A stretch of 64,000 nt of DNA, from assembly GCA_946222005.1 (NCBI GenBank), contig CAMIHP010000001.1:62001-126000 (forward strand). The letters are read 5' to 3'. The stretch comes from an uncultured Candidatus Saccharibacteria bacterium (GTDB lineage: Bacteria; Patescibacteriota; Saccharimonadia; Saccharimonadales; Saccharimonadaceae). The notes beneath the pieces were generated by a model that had not been told where the DNA came from, ran no database searches, and saw nothing but the letters and a program-made list of their open reading frames with translations. Numbering within the stretch: the stretch's first letter is position 1; every line of letters starts with the position of its first letter. Shown here in pieces: positions 23,362 to 30,935 of this stretch. A program made the position numbers and the translations under genes.

Positions 23362-23389
23362 AAAAACCAGCCTCTCTATGAGGCTGGTT
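23362..23389 (-). terminator. terminator of the thrS operon
   Basis: On the minus strand AACCAGCCTC-ataga-GAGGCTGGTT is followed by TTTTG, 20 nt after the last gene of the operon. Confidence 0.8.
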
Positions 23390-23409
23390 ACGCTTGGTGC
23401 ATATGAATC

Positions 23410-24045
23410 CTAGCTTCGAGCCAGCTCAAACACCGTCAGCACTTCGGGCAGGTTACTTGCTGTTTTAATTTTGAGCTTAGGTTTTTGTTCGACTGGTGCA
23501 CCAAGCTCCTTCTCAAAGACCTCCACTGTGTCTTGCGGTACTTCGTACTGCAACACACTATCAGCATAGTGGACGGGCACCACCACTCGTGGCTCGATCT
23601 TGCGAATAATAGCGGCGGCACTTGTCGCATCCAGCGTGTAACCATAGCCACCCACTGGAATAATGACAATGTCGATCACCCCCAGCGCCTCGAGCTGCGC
23701 GTCAGTAAGCTCTGGCGCGATATTACCAATCACCGCAACGCGAATATCGCCACACTCAATGCGATATACTGTAGAGAGCTGTTCACTCTCTAGCGTGTCG
23801 ATGTGGCGCGTGGCTGCAATGCCGCGGATGGTGTAGTCGCCCACTTCATACTCGCCAGGCTGGTCGATGATAAGGCGCGCCTCGGGATTAGCCACCACAA
23901 AACGCTCTTCGGTCGCAAGCTCTACTGCGTCCTTCGTCTTAGCGTCCTTCAGGCCTAGCAGCGATAGCTTGGGGTCAACTGCAAGCGTGGTTTTCTTCGT
24001 CGCAATGATGACGGTGTTGCCGCCTTTGTATTCGATATCAAGCAT
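23410..24045 (-). CDS. metallo-beta-lactamase-fold protein lacking the metal motif
   Basis: 211 aa. The overall pattern (YKGGNTVIIATKKTTLAVDP, then PGEYEVGDYTIRGI, then VAVIGNIAPELTD and VVVPVHYADS) matches the UlaG-like/Lactamase_B_3 proteins common in CPR bacteria. The HxHxDH metal-binding motif that should follow the DPK segment is absent, so it may be a catalytically inactive member or use another site; I cannot tell. The gene overlaps the preceding HTH gene by 8 nt and is the last gene of the T-box-led thrS operon. Confidence 0.7.
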   Translation of the reverse strand: MLDIEYKGGNTVIIATKKTTLAVDPKLSLLGLKDAKTKDAVELATEERFVVANPEARLIIDQPGEYEVGDYTIRGIAATRHIDTLESEQLSTVYRIECGDIRVAVIGNIAPELTDAQLEALGVIDIVIIPVGGYGYTLDATSAAAIIRKIEPRVVVPVHYADSVLQYEVPQDTVEVFEKELGAPVEQKPKLKIKTASNLPEVLTVFELARS

Positions 24046-24649
24046 GATTCTCTCCTTCGTCTTCTTTTAATATATTATCAACGTCTACCAATACGGTATG
24101 CTTGTTGGTCAGAATGGTAGTAATGAAGCGGTCGCGCACGCTCAGCCGGTAATAGAACTCGTCGTAGCTCAGGATGCTATACGTCAGCTCGCGCCCCTCT
24201 TGACGCTCGATAACCGCCACCACGCTGCGCACCTTGGCGGCTGAGAGATTACCCACGAGCAGCAGATCGATCGTACTGGCTGATCCTTTCACCAACGCCC
24301 CCGCTGCAATTGCTACACGCAAGCGTGGTAGCTGCATAATCGCATCTTGCCAAGCGGGCCGGTAGCCCGACTTATTCTTGGCTGGAGCGATTTTTTGATC
24401 AGCAAAGATGACACGCAGTGGTGGATAGTATTCGTACTGCTGGTTTACTTCGTAGTACAATTTGTTATCCACGCTGTCGCTCGTAATGATCCCCACTTCC
24501 AGCATATTGAGCAGCTCACGGCGCACCGAATTAATCTGCTCATTAATTAGCCGCGTAATCTCGCGCACATAAAATGCCTTTCCTGGGTTATTCAAGAAAA
24601 GGTGGAGCAACTTCACACGAGTTTTTGATCCAAACAGTGCATCTATCAT
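24038..24649 (-). CDS. winged-helix protein with nucleotidyltransferase-like C-terminus
   Basis: 203 aa from the ATG at 24649 (GTG/TTG codons at 24658-24661 are alternatives). N-terminal winged helix: ALFGSKTRVKLLHLFLNNP, then FYVREITRLINEQINSVRREL, then LEVGIITSDSV. The C-terminal half (AIAAGALVKGSASTIDLLLVGN) resembles the nucleotidyltransferase-like domain fused to such HTH units in CPR genomes, though without a clear GSx10DxD catalytic set (only STIDLLLVG). Likely a regulator. It overlaps the MBL-like gene, which suggests the two act together. Confidence 0.65.
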   Translation of the reverse strand: MIDALFGSKTRVKLLHLFLNNPGKAFYVREITRLINEQINSVRRELLNMLEVGIITSDSVDNKLYYEVNQQYEYYPPLRVIFADQKIAPAKNKSGYRPAWQDAIMQLPRLRVAIAAGALVKGSASTIDLLLVGNLSAAKVRSVVAVIERQEGRELTYSILSYDEFYYRLSVRDRFITTILTNKHTVLVDVDNILKEDEGENHA

Positions 24650-24675
24650 TACGGTCACCAACTAGATTTATGGTA

Positions 24676-25569
24676 TCACATCTGGTGCGCTTGCGCGAGC
24701 ACCCGATCAAGGTACGCCTCGGCATCCTCCAGGCTGTGCCATATGATGTCTGGGTTGCGCCGCAGCCAAGTCATTTGCCGCTTGGCCAGGTGCCAATCTG
24801 CCGTACAAAATGCCGCTTTGGCTTGCTCAAGCGTATACTCGCCCTGTTGTAATTTATGTATAATTGGGTAGATATTCCCTGTCATTGCTTCACTATCCCA
24901 GCTGTATTGGGCTGCTAATTCCGTCGCTTCTTGCACAACACCATGCACAAAAAGCTGCTCTGTCCGCTCAGCAATGCGCCTGCGCAGCACATCACGCGGC
25001 GTTGCAATACCCACAACATATGTATTTTTGTCAACATGCGCTGACCTCTGTAACTGTTGTCCTTCTCGCACTATTGTATTAATGACATGACGTTTGTTGT
25101 ATTTATTATTGGGTAATTCTATGTTGTGCATTAGACAATGTTCGTGCAAAGTTTCTATAGAATAGCCCTGTAACTGCTGCATAAGCTTTTTGTTCACTAT
25201 CGGAAATTGAAATTTATACAACACTGCATCGACATAGAGGCCCGTCCCACCAACAAGAAATGGGATGTGTCCACGCTGGCGAATAGCCGCAAGTTGTCGA
25301 TTAGCATAGCGCTGGAAATCCACTACTGTGAAGCGCTGGCCCGGCTCCACCAGATCCAACCCCCAGTGTGGCACGAGGGCTTGCTCGTGCGGCGAGGGCT
25401 TGGCAGTGCCAATATCCATACCCTTGTAGATGGTGCGCGAATCGGCGCAAATAATCTCACCACCGTACTGCCTGGCAAGGCGAATCGCCAGGCTAGTCTT
25501 GCCGCTAGCGGTCGGTCCAACGATAGCAATAAGCGGCATAGTAAGTGGTGTGTTATTTTTTGTGAGCAT
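24676..25569 (-). CDS. miaA: tRNA dimethylallyltransferase
   Basis: 297 aa. MiaA attaches a dimethylallyl group to A37 of tRNAs reading UNN codons, which improves decoding. P-loop GPTASGKTSLA near residue 18, then ICADSRTIYKGMDIGTAKP, then PHWGLDLVEP and FLVGGTGLYVDA, all MiaA signatures. The start at 25569 has AAGGTAG 6 nt upstream and overlaps the ATL gene by 17 nt; an ATG 30 nt further in lacks an SD. Ends with TGA, evidence for the standard code. Confidence 0.95.
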   Translation of the reverse strand: MLTKNNTPLTMPLIAIVGPTASGKTSLAIRLARQYGGEIICADSRTIYKGMDIGTAKPSPHEQALVPHWGLDLVEPGQRFTVVDFQRYANRQLAAIRQRGHIPFLVGGTGLYVDAVLYKFQFPIVNKKLMQQLQGYSIETLHEHCLMHNIELPNNKYNKRHVINTIVREGQQLQRSAHVDKNTYVVGIATPRDVLRRRIAERTEQLFVHGVVQEATELAAQYSWDSEAMTGNIYPIIHKLQQGEYTLEQAKAAFCTADWHLAKRQMTWLRRNPDIIWHSLEDAEAYLDRVLAQAHQM

Positions 25570-25903
25570 GCGAGCTACCTTTCAGATTATTATGCGGCGT
25601 GGCATGTGGCCGCCAGCGACGCTGCGCAAAATCGACCACACGGTACGAGTCATCACACTGAATCCCATCATGCTCGAGCAATTGCCGCTGCACTGCCTGC
25701 CCACCTGGAAAGCCAACCGCAAGGCCTCCCTTGCAATTAACAAGTCTATGCCACGGCAACTCCTCCGGCCCACCGTGGGCAATCTCCCCCACTCGCCGTG
25801 CAGCATATGGGTGGCCAGCAAAAGCCGCTAGGTCGCCATAGGTCGTCACTGTATCATCCGGCAGCTGTGCCATCAGCTTGTAGACGGTATCACGCAGGCT
25901 CAT
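25553..25903 (-). CDS. alkyltransferase-like (ATL) DNA repair protein
   Basis: 116 aa from the ATG at 25903. The MGMT/ATL DNA-binding domain is clear: LPDDTVTTYGDLAAFAGHPYAARRVG, then the active-site segment reading PWHRLVN, in which Trp replaces the methyl-accepting Cys of PCHR. ATL proteins bind O6-alkylguanine without repairing it and hand it to nucleotide excision repair. The gene overlaps the upstream HAD gene by 14 nt and the downstream miaA by 17 nt, so it is translated as part of the thrS operon. A longer frame to 26065 lies entirely within the HAD gene and is not supported. Confidence 0.85.
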   Translation of the reverse strand: MSLRDTVYKLMAQLPDDTVTTYGDLAAFAGHPYAARRVGEIAHGGPEELPWHRLVNCKGGLAVGFPGGQAVQRQLLEHDGIQCDDSYRVVDFAQRRWRPHATPHNNLKGSSHAHKK

Positions 25904-26513
25904 CGCTGGCAAGTCGCTCAATTGCCACCTCCACTTCGTGCCAATTTGTGCAGCGCACCACCCCAGCTGGCAACGTTGCGGCTTGGTTCCAGGCATAATC
26001 GCCAAAGAGCAGCGCATTGCGGCCATGCGCTGCCACCGCTTGGCAGTGCTTGAGCTGGTCGTCAATCAGCACATCGGCATTAATCTGCACCACCAACTCT
26101 GCCTTGGTGGCACGGTGCGAATCATTAGTTAACTCATCCCAAATACCCGAGAAATAAACCGCCGTGCTCGCAAAGATACCTGGAAAATGCTCGTCGATCC
26201 AAGCTATTGTATCACCCTTTACTTGTAGGCAGCGTGACGTTGCAATCATCAGATGATGGTGTTGTGCCAAGCGCTCTAGCACCTCCAGCGCGCCGCCAAT
26301 GTGCCCATAGCCCGCGCTTAGGCTCGTGCTCACAATCTCGGCAGTGCGACGCTCCACCTCGGCATTATCCACCTGCCACATCTTGGCCCAGTGCTCATCG
26401 TAGTCATCGACCGTCAGGTTCGTCCCCCAGCGCTGGTTGCTAAAGGCGACGATGCCAGCGGCATTCTCCGCCAGCACGTCGTCGACATCCACAGCAATAC
26501 GCAGACGGCGCAT
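25890..26513 (-). CDS. HAD-superfamily 5'(3')-deoxyribonucleotidase-like protein
   Basis: 207 aa. HAD motif I is near the N-terminus: IAVDVDDVLAEN, with the nucleophile and acid/base aspartates as DVD. Motif II is the Thr-Ser in LMIATSR; motif IV is VLIDDQLKH. The layout matches the NT5C group (5'-nucleotidases releasing phosphate from nucleoside monophosphates), so nucleotide turnover is the likely role. Its ATG overlaps the thrS stop (TAATG) by one base. Confidence 0.75.
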   Translation of the reverse strand: MRRLRIAVDVDDVLAENAAGIVAFSNQRWGTNLTVDDYDEHWAKMWQVDNAEVERRTAEIVSTSLSAGYGHIGGALEVLERLAQHHHLMIATSRCLQVKGDTIAWIDEHFPGIFASTAVYFSGIWDELTNDSHRATKAELVVQINADVLIDDQLKHCQAVAAHGRNALLFGDYAWNQAATLPAGVVRCTNWHEVEVAIERLASDEPA

Positions 26514-28324
26514 TAGCTTAGCCCCTCTAGGTACGCCGCTAGCTCATCCAGCGGCACCGTTGTCTCACCCTGCTGGGTGCGTACACTTACCTGGCGGTTG
26601 GCTTTGTCGCGCGGGCCAACGATAATCTGCACCGGGATTTTTACAACAGTAGCTTCGCGGATCTTTTTACCGAGCGATTCATTGCGCATATCTGTTGTAT
26701 ATCTTACCTCGTTGTATTTTATAGGATGCATCAGTACCACTGTTTTGAGTACCGATGTGATTTCATCAACATAGTCTTCTACGGTGTTGTTAATTGTGAG
26801 AATACGGACTTGCTCGGGCGCGATCCAGAAGGGGAACCACCCCGCTGTGTGCTCAATAAAGACGCTCAGGAAGCGCTCGATCGAGCCCAGCAGCGCGCTG
26901 TGGATCATCACTGGCCGAGCCATGTCACCCGTTTCGTCTGTGTATTCAAGGCCAAAGCGCTCAGGCTGGACGAAGTCGAGCTGCACCGTCGCTACCTGGT
27001 GCTCGCGGCCAATCGCATCCGTCGCCATGAAGTCGATCTTTGGCCCATAAAAGGCCGCTTCGCCCTCCTGCTCGAAGTAATCCAGTTGCTTGGCCATCAC
27101 AGCCGCCTTGAGCTGGGCCTGGGCCGATTGCCACAATTCTGGCGCCCCAAGGTAGCCCTCTCCCTCATCGCGGTAGCTCAGGCGGACACGCAACTTCATC
27201 CCAACAATGTGGTACAACTCCTCGGCACAGGCCAGCAAATTACTCATCTCCTGCTCGATCTGATCTGGCCGGCAAAACACATGGCTATCATCCTGCGTCA
27301 GCGAACGCACCCGGCTCAGGCCACCCAGCTCGCCAGTTTTTTCGTCGCGGTAGTCGGTCGTTGTCTCTAGGTAGCGCACAGGCATATCGCGGTAGCTCCG
27401 TGGCTGACTAGCAAAAATCTGCGTGTGATGCGGGCAGTTCATCGGCTTGAGGGCCATCTTGTCGCTCGTCTCTTGGCTCGTCACAAGGAAGAGTTCATCA
27501 CCAAACTTCGCCCAGTGCCCACTCGTCTCATACAAATCCTTCTTGGTAATGTGCGGCGTCCAGACTTTGGAAAAGCCGTATTTCTCACGCAACTGGTTAG
27601 AGAGCTGGGCTGCTTTGTCGCGCAAGATCGTGCCACGCGGTGTAAAGAGTGGTAAGCCCACCCCCACCAGTGGCGACATTGTGTAGAGGTCGAGCTCCTT
27701 GCCAAGCTTGCGGTGGTCACGCTTTTTGGCTTCTTCGCGCATCTGTAGGTAGCTATCAAGCTCCGCTTGCGTTGCAAAGGCCACGCCATAGAGCCGCTGC
27801 ATCTGCGGCCGGGTCTCGTCGCCTCGCCAGTACGCACCAGCCACACGCAGCAGCTTGAAGGCCCCCACCTTGCCCGTGCTCTCCACGTGCCCACCACGGC
27901 ACAGATCGGTGTAATCGCCCTGAGAGTAGAGTGACACCGTCTCTACCTTGCTCTCGCCTTCTGCGGCGCTACCAAGGGCCTCTCCGGCCAATTCTTTGGC
28001 AATGGTCGTCCCCGAGCGCTTCAGGTCATTGAGCAACTCAACTTTATATGGCTGATCTGTCTCCTTCGCCCAAGCAATCGCCTCATCTACCGGCACATCG
28101 CGGTGTGTAAAGGGTAGATCGCGCGCAATAATACGCCGCATCTCCTTCTCGATTTTGCCAAAATCTGCCTCAGATATCGTCATATCACCAAGGTCAATGT
28201 CATAATAGAACCCCTGCTCGATAGCTGGCCCCACGCCAAACTTCGCCTGTGGCCACAAATGCTGGACGGCTTGCGCCATGATGTGCGCCAAGCTATGGCG
28301 CATTGCTTGCTGCTCGCTATTCAT
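26513..28324 (-). CDS. thrS: threonine-tRNA ligase without TGS domain
   Basis: 603 aa. It charges tRNA-Thr and edits misattached serine. The usual N-terminal TGS domain is missing: the protein starts right at the editing domain (MRHSLAHIMAQAVQ with HxxxH, later LCRGGHV), followed by the class II core with the zinc-site segment MNCPHH, RVRSLTQDDSHVFC, and motif 3 SIERFLSVFIEH, then the anticodon-binding domain. Two in-frame TGA codons just before the ATG exclude an N-terminal extension. No SD lies at the ATG; a strong AAGGAGGAG is 55 nt upstream, and a GTG-started mini-ORF ends in ATGA at the thrS start, so coupling is possible. Expression is controlled by a T-box leader. Confidence 0.96.
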   Translation of the reverse strand: MNSEQQAMRHSLAHIMAQAVQHLWPQAKFGVGPAIEQGFYYDIDLGDMTISEADFGKIEKEMRRIIARDLPFTHRDVPVDEAIAWAKETDQPYKVELLNDLKRSGTTIAKELAGEALGSAAEGESKVETVSLYSQGDYTDLCRGGHVESTGKVGAFKLLRVAGAYWRGDETRPQMQRLYGVAFATQAELDSYLQMREEAKKRDHRKLGKELDLYTMSPLVGVGLPLFTPRGTILRDKAAQLSNQLREKYGFSKVWTPHITKKDLYETSGHWAKFGDELFLVTSQETSDKMALKPMNCPHHTQIFASQPRSYRDMPVRYLETTTDYRDEKTGELGGLSRVRSLTQDDSHVFCRPDQIEQEMSNLLACAEELYHIVGMKLRVRLSYRDEGEGYLGAPELWQSAQAQLKAAVMAKQLDYFEQEGEAAFYGPKIDFMATDAIGREHQVATVQLDFVQPERFGLEYTDETGDMARPVMIHSALLGSIERFLSVFIEHTAGWFPFWIAPEQVRILTINNTVEDYVDEITSVLKTVVLMHPIKYNEVRYTTDMRNESLGKKIREATVVKIPVQIIVGPRDKANRQVSVRTQQGETTVPLDELAAYLEGLS

Positions 28325-28399
28325 TGCTTTGTTTGCTCATCAACTTCTCTGCTGCACACTGGCAGTCAAAAGCCGACTCGCTCCTCCTTGTATATAAAT

Positions 28400-28602
28400 T
28401 ATTTTAATAAAAATAAAAACATGCGTCCTGGCACGGATATACTCCATCCGACCAATCTCGCATGTCTCGGGCCGCTTGCACGCAAACGGCGGTTCCACCG
28501 GACTTCTTGGCGCTTACCGCCAAGCACTCATGACGCAACGTTCTCGCACATCACGACAGCCCACGAAGCTCGGGAGGCTGGTGAGGCCCCGTCAGCACTT
28601 AC
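28400..28602 (-). promoter_or_regulatory. T-box riboswitch controlling the thrS operon
   Basis: T-box leaders sense uncharged tRNA and switch between terminator and antiterminator. On the minus strand: a stem I region containing the codon ACC followed by A (28580-28582), a perfect stem III (CTTGGCG-gtaag-CGCCAAG), then the antiterminator: GTCCGG, the 7-nt bulge TGGAACC (28491-28497), a 9-bp helix GCCGTTTGC/GCAAGCGGC, then CCGAGAC. The competing terminator runs from ACATGCG to CGCATGT, followed by TTTTATTTTTATT, and shares the GAGAC strand. Bulge base N is A, which should pair with discriminator U73; tRNA-Thr at 33037 ends in TCCA, as required. Confidence 0.85.
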
Positions 28603-28607
28603 CGTCT

Positions 28608-28637
28608 ATTGTATAACGAGAGTGGGGGTGGGTGCAA
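28608..28637 (-). promoter_or_regulatory. promoter of the thrS operon
   Basis: TTGCAC (28632-28637), 18 nt, TACAAT (28608-28613) on the minus strand, placing the start of transcription at the beginning of the T-box leader. Confidence 0.7.
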
Positions 28638-28670
28638 ATAGTGTCAGCCTCAACCTCTCCCAACTACTTC

Positions 28671-28790
28671 GGTCTCACGGCAAACCCATCGCGCAAGAAA
28701 ATATCTGGAGGCCAGTGGCTGTGGGGGCGGATAAGCTCTGTGATTCATCTGGCCGGAACATTTTCGGTGTGATGGGTTTGTTGTGAGGGC
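28671..28790. repeat. R1 structured repeat, copy 1
   Basis: Core GAAAATATCTGGAGGCCAG ... TCTGGCCGGAACATTTTC, enclosed by 20-nt arms that pair with each other (GGTCTCACGGCAAACCCATC against GATGGGTTTGTTGTGAGGGC). Apart from one mismatch, all differences are G-U pairs when read as plus-strand RNA. It sits between the divergent promoters of thrS and tRNA-Val. The other copies are at 41605-41715 and 44394-44518. Confidence 0.8.
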
Positions 28791-28834
28791 GAAGATGATA
28801 AGTTTGCACGTTCAGGTATGTGTCCCATGTACCC

Positions 28835-28863
28835 TTGCCCTCCCCCGCATCTTCTGCTACAAT
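28835..28863 (+). promoter_or_regulatory. promoter of tRNA-Val(GAC)
   Basis: TTGCCC (28835-28840), 17 nt, TACAAT (28858-28863), 9 nt before the tRNA. Confidence 0.7.
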
Positions 28864-28872
28864 ACACGTGTC

Positions 28873-28949
28873 GGGCGATTAGCTCATTTGGCTAGAGCGC
28901 TTCATTGACGTTGAAGAGGTGAGAGGTTCGAATCCTCTATTGCCCACCA
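28873..28949 (+). tRNA. tRNA-Val(GAC)
   Basis: Cloverleaf with acceptor GGGCGAT/ATTGCCC, D arm GCTC/GAGC, anticodon arm CTTCA/TGAAG with loop TTGACGT (anticodon GAC), T loop TTCGAAT; ACCA is encoded. It has its own promoter and terminator. Confidence 0.95.
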
Positions 28950-29002
28950 TTTCGGTCTATTTGCCGATATACCCATTATCGGTCTGTAAAGTGTATCGAC
29001 AC

Positions 29003-29038
29003 AAAAGCACTTACTGCTACAGTAAGTGCTTTTTGTTA
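29003..29038 (+). terminator. terminator after tRNA-Val(GAC)
   Basis: AAAAGCACTTAC-tgctaca-GTAAGTGCTTTTTG, a strong hairpin with T run, 55 nt after the tRNA. Confidence 0.85.
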
Positions 29039-29120
29039 TGGCAAGACCTGGTGACATTACTTCGCTACCAGCTTACACCACAAACTTGCAAAACGCAAGC
29101 CTTGATGCTACGCTAAAGGC

Positions 29121-29573
29121 ATGACACGAACAGCTCACAAACGCTCAGCCTGCCCCATTAGCTACAGCCTCGACCTTTTTGGCGACAAATGGACACTCCT
29201 TATCATGCGTGACGTGCTGCTCTTTGGGCGCTGCTACTTCCGCGAGTTTGCACGCGATGAGCGCATCGCGAGCAACATCCTGGCCGATCGTTTGGCACGG
29301 TTAGAGTCGGCTGGCTTGCTTGATAAGCAGCGCGATCCACTCCAAGGCAATCAATACATTTACAGCCCAACAGACAGCAGCTGGCAGCTCTTGCCACTGC
29401 TCGTCGAGCTGCTCTTTTGGGGTGCCTGCGCCGACCCACACGCCGCTGTGAGCGATGACTATCGCACCACCATCGCCCACGAAAAAGATTTGCTCAAACA
29501 AGAAATCATGCTTGCCGCAAAAACCGGCACCTTCGTCGATTACTACCACAACACCATGGGTATACAGGGGTAG
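29121..29573 (+). CDS. HxlR-family winged-helix regulator
   Basis: 150 aa. The HxlR signature is present: conserved CPISYSLDLFGDKWTLLIMR with the N-terminal Cys that often senses redox or electrophiles, then YFREFARDE and ASNILADRLARLESAGLL (recognition helix and turn), then YSPTDSSWQLLPLL. The C-terminal 50 residues form an extra helical segment. The promoter TTGCAA-17-TACGCT ends 6 nt before the ATG, so the mRNA is likely leaderless. No target operon is adjacent: thrS lies divergently on the other side of a tRNA, and the right side is a gene desert. Confidence 0.88.
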   Translation: MTRTAHKRSACPISYSLDLFGDKWTLLIMRDVLLFGRCYFREFARDERIASNILADRLARLESAGLLDKQRDPLQGNQYIYSPTDSSWQLLPLLVELLFWGACADPHAAVSDDYRTTIAHEKDLLKQEIMLAAKTGTFVDYYHNTMGIQG

Positions 29574-30879
29574 AGCCTCTCACAAAAATTGATGCATAGT
29601 AAAAACATGTACTATATTTTAGTTGCAAATTGCAAGTGATATACCCCGCTCGATGCAGCTACTTCTCCTCTCAGCTCTACCTATCTCACTCCCGCAGGTT
29701 CACATTTTCTAAATTATAACAAAAAATATTCACGCAATAGCGCTCTCTCGTAGCCGCCTATCATTCGCACATAAGTGCCTTGATGCCGTCGCGATCAACC
29801 ATGACTGTAACCTCTCAGCTCATCGTGTCACTTGCATATTACAAGCAAAATGACGAGCTATATTGCACTCAATTTGCGAGTTCATTATGAACAGAATATG
29901 AGGAGATTCACACGCTGCGCCACACTCGCCCAGACCGCCTACCCGCCCAAGAAATCATTCACACCATCATCAAACGCACACATCAACTATGCAATATAAA
30001 GCATATGCTTATCAATATCACACACTATCTGTACACTCCTCTCCATTATCTCTACGAACGAAGCAGTAAAAAACCAGCGCCAACAAATGAAAATTTGATG
30101 TATATATTCACATCACTCATACATCCTGTCATAAACTACCGCGAATTCGTGCGCTCCAGGCTATTACACTCTGAGTACCATAAAGAAACCTAGTACGCCA
30201 CCACTTTTTCGAGCGCTCCACATTCCCCATAGTACTGTCTAGCAAGCGTAGTTATGGTTTATCTCCTAACATTCATCCACACCACAGCATTAGTTATCCA
30301 CATTACCTATGGCCGTTTTGTCTCCCATCATATGCATTTGGTGATATAATGCACGCATAGTTTATATTTGTATTTTGACATTTTTGTAGTATAACAGTTA
30401 TTTTGACAAAGTGACCTCTGTAAAATCTACCAAAGTGCCCTACTCACATTGCTACCATAAGCCCTACGAGCCATTCATTTATAGCGCCATTCCTCAAAAC
30501 GGCCTTGGCTCTGAGTCGGCGAATCAACAGCCTCAGCGACGCCACTAATACTCATGTCAGCCCCCTTCTCGCAGAATAATAAAGCGATACGCTTGATTGA
30601 ACCCCCACAGACAAAGCAGAGACATAAGAGGCTCGCACACACAAGAGATGTGAACGAATTACCACTGGTAAACAGCCTCCTAGCGCCAGAGTCTTACCTA
30701 CTCCTCAGTACCGCCCCTCCTCTCGCTCTTCTGTGGGGCATAAATCTGCCGCAAAGCCCCACCAGACCACCCGTCAACACGAGAAATTCTACTCTAAGCA
30801 CCGCAGCTCTTATAGCCCCCAGCCAAGGACGGCAGAGAAATAAGATAGCTGACACTCTACGCTCCAATCCTCGCCAATA
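29574..30879. other. 1.3-kb region without a recognisable gene
   Basis: AT-rich. Frames present here, including one on the plus strand at 30554-31012 that runs into the glycosyltransferase gene, have no known domain, start signal or coding pattern. A single perfect DnaA-box-like TTATCCACA occurs near 30294, with one weaker relative (TCATCCACA) 26 nt away; too little for an origin. Confidence 0.4.
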
Positions 30880-30907
30880 CAAAAACCGGCCATCCTCTGG
30901 CCGGTTA
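30880..30907 (-). terminator. terminator of the glycosyltransferase unit
   Basis: On the minus strand AACCGGCC-agaggat-GGCCGGTT is followed by TTTGTATT, 29 nt after the stop. Confidence 0.75.
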
Positions 30908-30935
30908 TATATATGTCGCTACAAAAGCGCGAATT

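Noticed and set aside
25904..26065. N-terminal extension of the ATL protein
   Set aside because: It lies entirely within the HAD gene in another frame; the ATL domain starts right after the ATG at 25903.
30290..30305. Perfect DnaA box TTATCCACA
   Set aside because: Only one good box and one weak one, no dnaA/dnaN nearby and no AT-rich unwinding cluster that stands out; not enough for an origin.
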